DNA of 64,000 bases from Chromera velia (lineage: Eukaryota > Sar > Chromeraceae), in NCBI GenBank assembly GCA_018398765.1, contig JAHBMJ010001987.1, positions 40,001 to 104,000 on the forward strand, read 5' to 3'. The position numbers and the translations under genes were made by a program. The notes under the pieces are model-generated. The model saw only the letters and a list, made by a program, of their open reading frames with translations. It was not told the DNA's origin and ran no database searches. Numbering within the stretch: position 1 is the first letter of the stretch; each line of letters opens with the position of its first letter. Shown here piece by piece: positions 1 through 9,602 of the stretch.

Positions 1-1135
1 GTGTCATCGCCGTCTGCGAGGAGCGGGAGGTTCTGAGGCAATGGGCCTCGGTACTCTAGCACGTGTGATTGTTTTGGACGACATACTGACTTTGTTAAAC
101 CGATTTTAGACTTTTTACCGTATGATCTTGTTTTTCAGAATGAATTATTTACTAGATTATTTAAACCGTCAATTGTGAAAAAACCTTAATGCCTAGCTTT
201 TTATTAAAAACAGTAATTAAATTAAACTGTTGGAGTAAATACTTAGTGCGTTATACATTTATATAAGAGTAGATTAAAGTATACGGTATACGTTAGTATA
301 TATAAAATAATCATATAATATGAAAATTTAATTGTTTAAAACTGAGCTATACATTTATGAAGCTACTAGTTTAAATATAGCCACTAAGTGGCACTACAGT
401 AAATAAACTTTGCATGAAATGTTTTGAATTAATGACTTAAAACTTTGAAACATTTTTAAATTTATGCAGTTATACAGTATAGCTCAACAGATTTGAATTC
501 AAAGTGATTAGAAGTTTTATACAAGTACTACAACGAGTTCAATGTGTTCAGCAGCGACTCTAGCTTTAATGAGAACATCATCCAAAGCGTGAAACTAGGC
601 CTGAAACTAGGCGTGTTGCTATCAAATTATGTTACAAATGTTTTTATTATGTTGCTGATTAAAGTTGCGGCTAAAGCGTATCAAAGGTATTACAGATTAA
701 TGTCACTTGGTGATTTTATTTATACAAAATTGACTTTTCAATAATTTAATAAAATAATAAATTTCTTACTTAAATAGAGTAAAGCCTAGAGTAAAGCCCA
801 ATTTTAAGGGCGCATTGAAGTGGTAATCCATCTAGAAAACGCTTGCTGTTCAAATTTAAAGTTTTGTTGTACGATGTTTGATCAAACTACCTGTCAATGC
901 ATGAAGTATCACAATATATTAAAATCACGTAGACAAATTCTGAGATAACCAGTATCAACCACTCATGCAGTACGCCGCCGCGGCCGACTTGGGTTATGAC
1001 TCAAATATCGTTCGCATGAAAGTAGCCAGGCTTAGATATAGGCTTAGATGGATCCAGCATGTCGTCAACATCGGTATTGCTCATTTTTTATTGCTCTTTG
1101 GCTCACAGCAGGCACACAATCAAACTGGAGTCTGC
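1..1135. other. AT-rich intergenic DNA
   Basis: This stretch is strongly AT-rich from about 110 to 960. The short open frames in it (for example 544-744) have no recognisable protein features. From about 960 the composition becomes mixed and merges into the 3' side of the minus-strand exon series that follows. I see no RNA gene or repeat array. Confidence 0.5.
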
Positions 1136-2112
1136 TCAGGCCTCGTCATCCACAACCTCATCCTGAACCAGACGGTTGAACGCCTCCTCAGTCTGATCGG
1201 CTTCCGGAAGCAGTTGCATCTGGCGGTTAGCCTGCCCATAGGAGCACAGAGGTGAAACGGCACGTAGAGAAAACAGTATAAAACCATGCTGCCTTTCTGA
1301 CAGTCGCTGGACATTATTCTCCATAGGAGAAGTGGTGACAGATCAACCTACCCGAATCTCGTTCTGCACGGCGGTGTCCTCCTCTTGCTCAAGTCAGTAC
1401 GCTGCACAAAGTCAGGTACACGGAGCATTTGGAATTCAGTGCGCTATGCTGCGATATTGGCGGGGAGTCACAGGAATCCCCACTTACCTCGAATGACCGC
1501 TTTATCTAACAAGCGAGCGTCGAGGTCCATGGGCGTACCATCCTTGTCGTAAAGCGAGTACAATTCTACCGTATCTTCGCCGAAACAAATCGCAGCCGCC
1601 TTCAGAGACAGATTATGCGCAAGGTATTCACATTTCTGTGAACATTTAGACCCAACGCATTCACGCACTCACTTGATTCCCTTGCGCGGCTGGACAAACC
1701 TGTGCCAGAATCGCTCCCTCGAGGAAACTGATGGAATTCGCCTTGTTAAACGTGTTATCAGCCACTTTATCCAGGCAATACTCCTCGATCGTGACGGAGT
1801 AGACGGGCACTGATGGCGCAACTTTGACTGCATTCGTGAAGGGTTGGCAAGAAACTACGCGGTCATGCACTGTCGCTGGATGTACAGCGCGAATTGATAA
1901 GCTTGGCTATCAGCAGAGTCCTTCAATCAAGCACTATACCAGCCTTCAATAGCTTCATCGCTCTGGTTGAATTCACCATCCTCAATTATGAGGAAGTGCG
2001 GAGCGAAAACCTCCTCTATGCTTAAAGTCGCTTCACGAGAGTCCTGAGGCAGTCGAAGAAAGCGTTTTGGCCCTCCGAAATTGAGCTGAAATTTTAAGTC
2101 GTTTCCTGACAT
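1136..2112 (-). CDS. hypothetical protein, multi-exon gene with very short introns
   Basis: I do not recognise the family. Reading down from an ATG at 2112, exon 1 encodes a protein starting MSGNDLKFQLNFGG and runs to a GTATAG donor near 1946. A 38-nt intron ending in CCAAG keeps the frame. Exon 2 ends at CAA before GTGAGT near 1675, followed by a 37-nt intron ending TTCACAG. Exon 3 contains LYDKDGTPMDLDARLL and ends at a GTAAGT donor near 1488. The frame between exon 3 and the last exon is not resolved, although further GT...AG intervals of about 37-45 nt are present. The last exon follows a CAG near 1234 and ends at the TGA at 1136 (C-terminus QDEVVDDEA). The regular very short introns support a real gene, but the missing junction could also mean a frameshift or a decayed copy. 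An upstream ATG at 2229 in the same frame is an alternative start. Confidence 0.4.
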
Positions 2113-2229
2113 CTTTTTCCCACGTCTTGTGCAGAAGGTCGGCACGATTTGCAAGCCAAATTTTGAATGAGGAGCCCTTGGCACCAGACAATGAGGATTG
2201 TGACAGATGCATACGGCCACTGAGCCCAA

Positions 2230-2318
2230 TCCTCAGTCTAGTCCTCAGTTGAATCCTGTAAAATTTGGTTTAATTTTCCATAATTAAAATGAGTTCAATT
2301 AATGCATGCGCAACTCGA

Positions 2319-2354
<36 letters not shown>

Positions 2355-3544
2355 GATCGATCTGCAACATGCATAGAAAATACGCGTTGCGCGCGGGCCG
2401 GTGTTGCACAGTTGCGCATGCATCCTCCCCTCAATTAATACAACCACCACATTTTGTACCCACTTTTCAAGACACCAATATATATGCACATTTTTCACAC
2501 TAGGGTTGAAAATTGATTCATTGAACTATATAAGCCCCCCCTGTATATGGCATTGAACGAAAATGATTAATATTAACGACGTGTTCACATGCATGTACTT
2601 AATTGTCGACCAATATAGAAGCTGCCTATATATATAGATAATTAAGATGCATACCAGAGCGATACCAGACCAGAGAAACACTAAAGAAAGAAAGTATAAC
2701 CAACCCCCTCTATAGCAGTGCATCGTATCACTATTTAGGGAGGGGCACTCTGGAAGGTTATGGTGGATTTTGAGCCTAAAATGACATAAAATATGAACAA
2801 AAACAGATTTTTGCGGGCTAGTCCGGCAACCTGGAGCTCCGCCTAGTTAAGTTTCGTCAAAATCTGATATTTTTAAAGTATAGGCTACGTAGTTACTTTG
2901 GGTTACCCCCTTTTTATCTTTATCATACAAAGAGATTACAGGTTATCCGGTTACGAGCGTTTTAACCTCAGTAACCAACCAAATTTTTAACTTTTAAAAG
3001 TATTCAAAATGATGTTTAGAACACGTTTGAATACTTTTTGAGGGAGGTTACTTTATTTTTGAGGGGGGTCAAAAAAGGTTACAAGTTACCGGGTTACGGG
3101 GGATTTGGGGGCAAAGTGAATGTGACACATCATTTTTCATCATTTTTGACCATAAGCTGAATTGTTTAACAATCTTGAAGCCAGTTTGGTAAGTAACCAA
3201 ACGTAACTAATTGATTGGCACCACTTTTGACTGATAGTTACATGTCACACGTTGTAAGAGGGGGGTGTAAGGTCAGAAACCATGGTGTAACCGGCTAAAG
3301 TGCCCCCCCCTAGATCAATATAAACCCCAGTGCAGTGCGCTGAAGATTACTGAAGATTCTTCAAATATTTTCAGTGTTAATTGACGTACATATACAGATT
3401 CTGTCCTTGGTCTGAGCCTAAAAGGGCATACTCTAAGCGACATATGGATTCTTCTGCCTCCTAGGGCATGTACTGCTAGTGCTGGGCTGGGACAGCCATA
3501 GCCATAGCCAGCGTCTTCTTACGACCAGCGTGCTATAGGAATAT
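2230..3544. other. Intergenic DNA with a TA microsatellite and GGTTAC-rich stretch
   Basis: No gene is supported. A (TA)n tract lies at about 2320-2349. From about 2890 to 3290 the words GGTTAC and GTAACC recur many times on both strands without a fixed period. From 3480 the sequence begins to resemble the 42-bp minisatellite that follows, in degenerate form. Confidence 0.4.
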
Positions 3545-3554
3545 GCAGTGTTTT

Positions 3555-3990
3555 TGTGGGACAACCCCAGCCAGTATTTCCCTTCAACCAGCATACTGTA
3601 GGACAGCCTCAGTCAGTTTTTCCCTTCAACCGGCATGCTGTGGGACAGCCCCAGCCAGAATTTCCCTTTAACCAACATGCTGTGGGACAGCCTCAGCCAG
3701 AATTTCCCTTCAACCAGCATGCTGTGAGACAGTCCCAGTCAGTATTTCCCTTCAACCGGCATGCTGTGGGACAGCCCCAGCCAGTATTTCCCTTCAACCA
3801 GTATGCTATGGGACAGCCCCAGTTAGTATTTCCCTTCAACCAGCATGCTGTGGGACAGCCCCAGCCAGAATTTCCCTTCAACCGGCATGCTGTAGGATAG
3901 CCCTAGTTAGTATTTCCCTTCAACCAGTATGTTATAGGACAGCCAGAGCCTGCATTTCCCTTCAATCAGCATGCTATGGGACAGTAGCAG
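3555..3990 (+). repeat. 42-bp minisatellite, open as a 14-residue repeat
   Basis: About ten units of 42 bp repeat from 3555 (starts at 3555, 3597, 3639 and so on every 42 bases) plus a partial eleventh. Eight successive units are open on the plus strand and encode variants of VGQPQPVFPFNQHA. Unit nine acquires TAG at 3898, and the last units and the degenerate upstream copy also carry stops. Part of the array is open on the minus strand too, so openness alone does not prove coding. It is either the remnant of a Pro/Gln/Phe-rich repeat protein exon or a minisatellite whose 3n period keeps frames open by chance. Confidence 0.7.
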
Positions 3991-4650
3991 CATAAACAAT
4001 ACGTACGTGAAGAAGCGACCTGTCATTGAAGCCTGTGAAATGGTAAGTGGACCTTTGCGGACAAGTCGGACTTTTAAAAAACGATATTAAATAGTTATAA
4101 TCAAATAATGAGTCAATATATTAAGATAAAGAAGAATAAAAACTAAATACATAAAGTTGAATCTAACCTTCAATCAATTAATAACACCTACATATTACAT
4201 TAAAAATTTATGTTTTGAAATATTCTAATGTTTTTTTTCCAAAAATTAATACTCTAATATCTATATTTTAAAATCCATCCATACATTCAAAAACTCTAAA
4301 AACTAAATATGAGAATATGATTCTAAATATGTATTAAATTCTGTTTATATTTGTTTATATCTAGGTTTATGTATACATTTATTCATCATAGTTACAAGTC
4401 AGCAGCGGTTGCCAGGTCCCACAACGGTTTGCAGTGCCAGGTCCCATAACAATGTTATTAAGAGCAGTGCCAAGTCCTATAGCAATCATGTCATATTGTT
4501 AACATATGTGATAGTTATAAAGAGCAGTGCCAGGTCCTACACAGTCCGTTGTAAGCAGGCTCATGCTCCGCTAGGAGCACACTCTGAAGTGCTGCATACA
4601 CGGAAAACCTAGAGAGTTGTTCATTCGTTCTTTCTTCCTGTATTAAGTAT
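3991..4650. other. AT-rich intergenic DNA
   Basis: The segment is AT-rich to about 4390. A short region follows in which the phrase CCAGGTCC(C/T)A recurs around 4410-4545. No gene or RNA is supported. Confidence 0.4.
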
Positions 4651-4654
4651 ATGT

Positions 4655-4684
4655 GTGTGTGTGTGTGTATATGTGTATGTGTAT

Positions 4685-4738
<54 letters not shown>

Positions 4739-4745
4739 CTCAGAG

Positions 4746-4800
<55 letters not shown>

Positions 4801-4807
4801 CTCAGAG

Positions 4808-4862
<55 letters not shown>

Positions 4863-4869
4863 CTCAGAG

Positions 4870-4926
<57 letters not shown>

Positions 4927-4933
4927 CTCAGAG

Positions 4934-5008
<75 letters not shown>

Positions 5009-5009
5009 N
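4655..5009. repeat. GT and GA microsatellite with a ~62-64-bp higher-order unit
   Basis: A GT-rich tract (4655-4698) passes into (GA)n. Inside it a higher-order unit containing GAGACTCTCAG and then CAGACAGACAG repeats about four times from 4732. The segment ends at a single N at 5009. The Arg/Glu-rich open frames across it are repeat artefacts. Confidence 0.9.
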
Positions 5010-5074
5010 TCACTTTCCCAAAGTTTAACAAAAAAACATTCGGTCTCGCCTCCGTGTGGTCGACCTCCTCTTTT

Positions 5075-5168
5075 NNNNNNNNNNNNNNNNNNNNNNNNNN
5101 NNNNNNNNNNNNNNNNNNNNNNNNNNNNNNNNNNNNNNNNNNNNNNNNNNNNNNNNNNNNNNNNNNNN
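5075..5168. other. Assembly gap (94 N)
   Basis: A run of 94 undetermined bases lies inside GA-rich satellite. With the single N at 5009 and 5742, it shows that this stretch was scaffolded across repeats and that local order and copy number are unreliable. Confidence 0.98.
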
Positions 5169-5195
5169 GAGTCTGAAAGAGAAAAAGAGAGAGAG

Positions 5196-5236
<41 letters not shown>

Positions 5237-5282
5237 GAGACAGAGAGAGAGACAGAGAGAGAGAAAAAAAGAGAAAGAGAGA

Positions 5283-5741
5283 GAGACTCTCTACTTCGGA
5301 TTTACCCGAGCTGCTTTCCGAGGACGCACAAACTTAATTCGATCTCACACCTGCCTTCGCGCGCAAATGCGCGCGAACAATTTAACTTGTAATTGTAATC
5401 TTTTTTTTTCAGGCATGTGCATGCATGCGCAAGAATTAATATGCAAACACTCAATTCGACATGAAGAAGCAGGAACGTGTCTACATATCGAAGCCCTCAA
5501 AGCACCTGAAGACCAACAGATTCTGTGACAGTCTTTTCTGTTTTTCGACAATCTCTTGAAGCTCTCGATCGCCCTTCACACAACCTTTGCATGCATGTGC
5601 ACCTCTTCTCTCAAAACAAGCAAAATGTCCCGCTCTTTTTTCACCTGTTTTTTTTTTTACATCGGGCTGACTTCATTTCATAGTGTCTGCGCACTCTGGA
5701 CAAGTGTCAGTCAATCTGACATCGAGTCCGTCGACAATGCT
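5283..5741 (+). repeat. 459-bp direct duplication, upstream copy (probable assembly artefact)
   Basis: This segment matches 5966-6424 base for base as far as I can read, at an offset of 683. It includes the promoter-proximal sequence and the first 117 bases of the secreted-protein gene. It stops abruptly at the N at 5742 and continues as GA/AAAG satellite. The likeliest explanation is two contig ends over the same locus that were not merged. Confidence 0.85.
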
Positions 5742-5742
5742 N

Positions 5743-5793
<51 letters not shown>

Positions 5794-5794
5794 G

Positions 5795-5841
<47 letters not shown>

Positions 5842-5911
5842 GAAAGAAAGAAAGAAAAAAAGAAAAAAAGAAAGAAATAAATAAATAAAGAAAGAAAGAA
5901 AGAAAGAAAAA

Positions 5912-5943
<32 letters not shown>

Positions 5944-5965
5944 GAGAAAAAAAGAGAAAGAGAGA
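5743..5965. repeat. GA and AAAG microsatellite
   Basis: (GA)n is followed by (AAAG)n and AAAT-containing repeats between the two copies of the 459-bp duplication. It has no coding capacity beyond Arg/Glu/Lys repeats. Confidence 0.9.
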
Positions 5966-6038
5966 GAGACTCTCTACTTCGGATTTACCCGAGCTGCTTT
6001 CCGAGGACGCACAAACTTAATTCGATCTCACACCTGCC

Positions 6039-6060
6039 TTCGCGCGCAAATGCGCGCGAA
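6039..6060. promoter_or_regulatory. GC palindrome upstream of the secreted-protein gene
   Basis: Perfect 10-base arms TTCGCGCGCA and TGCGCGCGAA flank AA, about 250 bases upstream of the ATG at 6308. The same palindrome is in the duplicated copy at 5356-5377. A 7-base-arm relative with an AAA centre lies at 50453-50469, upstream of the MFS gene. It could be a dimeric transcription-factor site; the function is inferred only from its symmetry and recurrence. Confidence 0.35.
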
Positions 6061-6307
6061 CAATTTAACTTGTAATTGTAATCTTTTTTTTTCAGGCATG
6101 TGCATGCATGCGCAAGAATTAATATGCAAACACTCAATTCGACATGAAGAAGCAGGAACGTGTCTACATATCGAAGCCCTCAAAGCACCTGAAGACCAAC
6201 AGATTCTGTGACAGTCTTTTCTGTTTTTCGACAATCTCTTGAAGCTCTCGATCGCCCTTCACACAACCTTTGCATGCATGTGCACCTCTTCTCTCAAAAC
6301 AAGCAAA

Positions 6308-7789
6308 ATGTCCCGCTCTTTTTTCACCTGTTTTTTTTTTTACATCGGGCTGACTTCATTTCATAGTGTCTGCGCACTCTGGACAAGTGTCAGTCAATCT
6401 GACATCGAGTCCGTCGACAATGCTGCACTCAGTAAAAAAAAAGTGCACAAGCCGAATGACAGTCTTAGGCAACGCACGTCCGCTCCACCACAGTTTTTTC
6501 GTCGTCACCCTTGCACATCGGCCTCCGACGTTAACAATCGTTCCCTGTCCAAAAGTAGTACCCCCAATTCCGTTGTGTTCCAGGCCGAATCGTTTCAATC
6601 AGTGGGGGAGATCGGATCTTTGCCCGTCATGATCTACAAAGACGGCAACGAATATGCAATTCTTGGGCCTCAAACATTGCGCCCCGTCTCCTGGAAAGTC
6701 GACAGACAACCCGCAGCAGGCCACTTAAACATCATCTCTATAGACCTGACCGATGAGGGCGTTTTGCCCTCTTCTGCATTCCAATGGGAGGGAGATGAGG
6801 GGACCCTTTTCCCGTCTCCGTGTGGTCATTTTGAGTTCGAACAGGGGGAGGGGGCGGTGCGGGTGGAAACCAAAAGTGCATACAGAAAGTTGAGCGACGA
6901 AGGCAAGCAGTCAGCGTGGCCACTGCTTTTCTCTATAGAGAGCGTGCTGCAGCCTGGTGCGAGTATCCGCAAGACCGCACCACCGGAGTGGTTGGTGCTG
7001 CAAGGGGGTGATTTTGTCCTGGAGGAGAGATGGGACGAGAAGTTGAGACAGGAAACCTGGGTGTATCACCCAGTGGTAGCCTCTGTACGCTGGCCGTCTC
7101 CCCTGAGTGATTCCGTGCAGCCCGTGGTGTTGCTTCCGGCAGTTTCTGGTCGTCTGTGGGCGTTGGTTGATTGGAGAGAGATCAATCCGGTGTTAGAGTG
7201 CGGGAACAAGGAAGGGAAGACGGAGTATTGTCCGGTTTTTGCTGTGGAAGACGGCTCGTCTGGTTGGCAGTTCGTGATAAGGGTGGGGGCAGTGGTTAAG
7301 GACGGGAATGGGTGGTTTTGTTTTGCAGATGAAATGAGACAGGAGTGTGTTGCATCACAGAATCAGGAGAAGGGAAAAGGAAGACCTTGGAGAGGTATAG
7401 AGGGTGCATTTTCTGTTTTTGAGAGTGGAGAGGGGCCCTCTCAATCTCAAAGGAAGGCACCTGAGAGCAGCCTGACTGTCTCAGAAAAAGTGGATGTTGA
7501 TAGGGGAGAAGTAGTAGGGAAAGGAAAGGTGAGGTATTATGTTCAACAGGCGGACGGATGGCACGTGAGAGGCCCTCTTCCTGAGAGCAGCAAGAGGAGG
7601 AAGATGATTCAAAAGAAGGACGGGTCTTTGGTGTTGAAGAGAAAATGCGGTTTCGCTTCTGAATATCCTGTCGTGTGGAACCCTTGGGCCTGGGCCTGGT
7701 TCATTCATCGGCCGAAGGGGCCGGTGATCATTCGTCCCTCAAGAGGACAAGGAACAGGCGGGGCCGCTACAGGTTGGGGGGTGAGGTAA
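6308..7789 (+). CDS. secreted orphan protein, 493 aa
   Basis: A long open frame with no recognised domain. I chose the ATG at 6308 because it has A at -3 and opens a clear signal peptide: MSRSFFTC followed by FFFYIGLTSFHSVCA, with likely cleavage near residue 23. In-frame upstream codons to 6239 lack a better start. The mature part is rich in Trp, Val and Gly, with several short beta-like stretches (for example FVIRVGAVVKDGNGWFCF) and few cysteines, which suggests a secreted beta-rich protein. TAA ends the frame at 7789 and AATAAA follows at 7878. Alternatively the last codons may be intronic: a GTTGGG donor near 7771 is in the right phase to join the acceptor at 8041, which would fuse this protein to the next gene. 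The first 117 coding bases are also present in the artefactual copy upstream. Confidence 0.7.
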   Translation: MSRSFFTCFFFYIGLTSFHSVCALWTSVSQSDIESVDNAALSKKKVHKPNDSLRQRTSAPPQFFRRHPCTSASDVNNRSLSKSSTPNSVVFQAESFQSVGEIGSLPVMIYKDGNEYAILGPQTLRPVSWKVDRQPAAGHLNIISIDLTDEGVLPSSAFQWEGDEGTLFPSPCGHFEFEQGEGAVRVETKSAYRKLSDEGKQSAWPLLFSIESVLQPGASIRKTAPPEWLVLQGGDFVLEERWDEKLRQETWVYHPVVASVRWPSPLSDSVQPVVLLPAVSGRLWALVDWREINPVLECGNKEGKTEYCPVFAVEDGSSGWQFVIRVGAVVKDGNGWFCFADEMRQECVASQNQEKGKGRPWRGIEGAFSVFESGEGPSQSQRKAPESSLTVSEKVDVDRGEVVGKGKVRYYVQQADGWHVRGPLPESSKRRKMIQKKDGSLVLKRKCGFASEYPVVWNPWAWAWFIHRPKGPVIIRPSRGQGTGGAATGWGVR

Positions 7790-8046
7790 ATCTTATGACG
7801 GAATTTCATTCGTTTTTCTGGTGATTGATTTTGAATCTTATCTTGTCTGAATGTGTTCTGTTTCGTATTGACGGGTAAATAAAAGGGATAATAGTCTGTA
7901 TTACAAATTAATGGGAATGAGAGAAAGAGGATGCCATAATTCCATCCTGTAGATGGGCGAATTACTTGAGGATTGCGTCGCAGCTAGTCAGGTCTGATAT
8001 TCTGCCTGTGTGTTTCTTTGACTTTCTGACTTTGCATGCAGGCCGC

Positions 8047-9593
8047 ATGGCTGCCCCTCTCGTGCCACCCGCCGTGTCGGTGAGCCCCCCGAGTTGCGTG
8101 GTGTCCTTTCAGTGGGGGAACAATGGAACTGAGGCATCTGTCTCAATAAAGCAAAAGGAGAAGAAACGTCCAAACACAAAACCAAGCAAAAGGGTGCATG
8201 CTCTCAGACGGGCAGTCGAAGCCTTCCGTCCTCCTGCAGCTTTGATGACTCTATTCAGAGAGGCAGTCAGTGAAATCGAGGAGAAAATCAAACTTGAAAA
8301 GTGGCACAACGAACACATAGGAATCTGTAGCATCTACCTGTCCTCTGGCTCAACCGCCAGTGGACCCGGAGAGCTCCTAACGTGTATGCCGGAACACACG
8401 ACAGGCAAACCTTACTTCTGGCCTCTCCAGTATAAAATGCCAAGGTCTCTCTGCGAACTTATATTCACGGCACGCATGCAGCTGAAGGCGTTTTGGAGGG
8501 GGGTGCCTCGCTTGGTCAGTGTGTGGATGTTATTCACCCTTCATCCCTCCATCGGTCTATCTGCAGCTGTCAATATCTGTCTGTCTGTCTTTCTGTGTTT
8601 CAATCTCCCTGTCGATCGCTTTGTCTGTCTCTTTGTCCAGTTAGCTGTCCAACAATTCATGTTTTTCTTGTGCATCGCAATGCACTACATTGTTTGCAGG
8701 TAAGTGAAGTTGTCTTCATGGATTGGTGGACGTCTGTGGCTCTGGGCACTGCAGTGGGCGTCGGTCTGGCAACTGCATTGGAATCTGTGTTCTTCGTCCA
8801 CTCGGAAATGTCTGAGGAGAAGAAAGAATTTGAGGCGAATCCTGGCGTCACCCCTGAGGATTTTGAGGAAGAAATATTGAGAGAGTATAGCGGTTGTCAT
8901 GGGAAAAGTCAGTCAAGTTTTGTAGTTTCTTCGCTTGCATCTTCTCATGTGGGAAGCAGTCTGAGTCTCTGTAGTTTTATATGAACGTGGCTATGTGTAT
9001 GTGTATGTATGTGTATATGTGTGTATGTGTGTGTGTTTACGTCTGCGTCTCCCCTTCCTCATGCAGAGGGGACCATTGACTGGTGTCAAGTCCATTCGAA
9101 GGAAAAGAAAAAACGGAGCAGGGTGGCACAGACATTCAAAATCATCTCAGGGGTCGTCTCTGGGAGGTATCTTGAGGGGATACGCAAGAGGTTGGCATCT
9201 CGTATGTTAGGAGCTGACAGAATTTATTGCTTTGACTGGATGCAGTTGAAAGCACCGGGGGGCGTCGAATCGAAAAGAAAAGTTTCTCACGGCTGGCAAT
9301 ACCCCCAGTTTTTCAAAGACTTCCTTGCCGTCTTAGACTCATCCAAAAGAAAAATCAAGAACGTTGAATCTGATCCAGACAACCAGAGCAGGGCCGCCGC
9401 ACTTCCTCCTCCTCCCTCAGACGGAGTCGACCCAGAAGACAGAGGGTGGGACACAGAGAAGACGATTTATATCGAGGAAGGAGACATGTCTGAGCGGTCC
9501 TTCTTTCAGAGAAGTACACAGACTGAGACGGAGGAAGACACTCAGTCCACCCCTGATCCCCTCTCTCTCCAGGAGGAGGCGACACACGGGTAG
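8047..9593 (+). CDS. hypothetical protein, 3 exons, founder of a local module family (400 aa)
   Basis: Exons 8047-8514, 8700-8907 and 9067-9593 join in consistent phases. The donors are GTCAGT and GTCAGT, the acceptors end in TTTGCAG and ATGCAG, and the total is 1203 nt. Exon 1 holds the motif HIGICSIYLSSG and then a Cys/Pro/Trp stretch. Exon 2 begins VSEVVFMDWW and contains a Gly/Ala-rich hydrophobic segment (ALGTAVGVGLATALESVFF), a possible membrane or hairpin segment. Exon 3 contains ADRIYCFDWMQLK and ends in a low-complexity acidic tail. The same blocks (GTCAIYMSRG, then GRVYCFDWQ) recur downstream at 9603-11037, so this is one copy of a repeated module. A TGCATGCAG acceptor just upstream (8033-8041) suggests that the true 5' end may be spliced to an earlier exon, possibly the secreted-protein gene. 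I recognise no function. Confidence 0.6.
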
Positions 9594-9602
9594 GCCGAGT
9601 CG

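Noticed and set aside
3555-3990. CRISPR-like array of regular repeats
   Set aside because: The units are contiguous 42-bp repeats without unique spacers, in clearly eukaryotic DNA.
4651-5337. Arg/Glu-rich open frames
   Set aside because: They are translations of GA microsatellite and some run through N bases.
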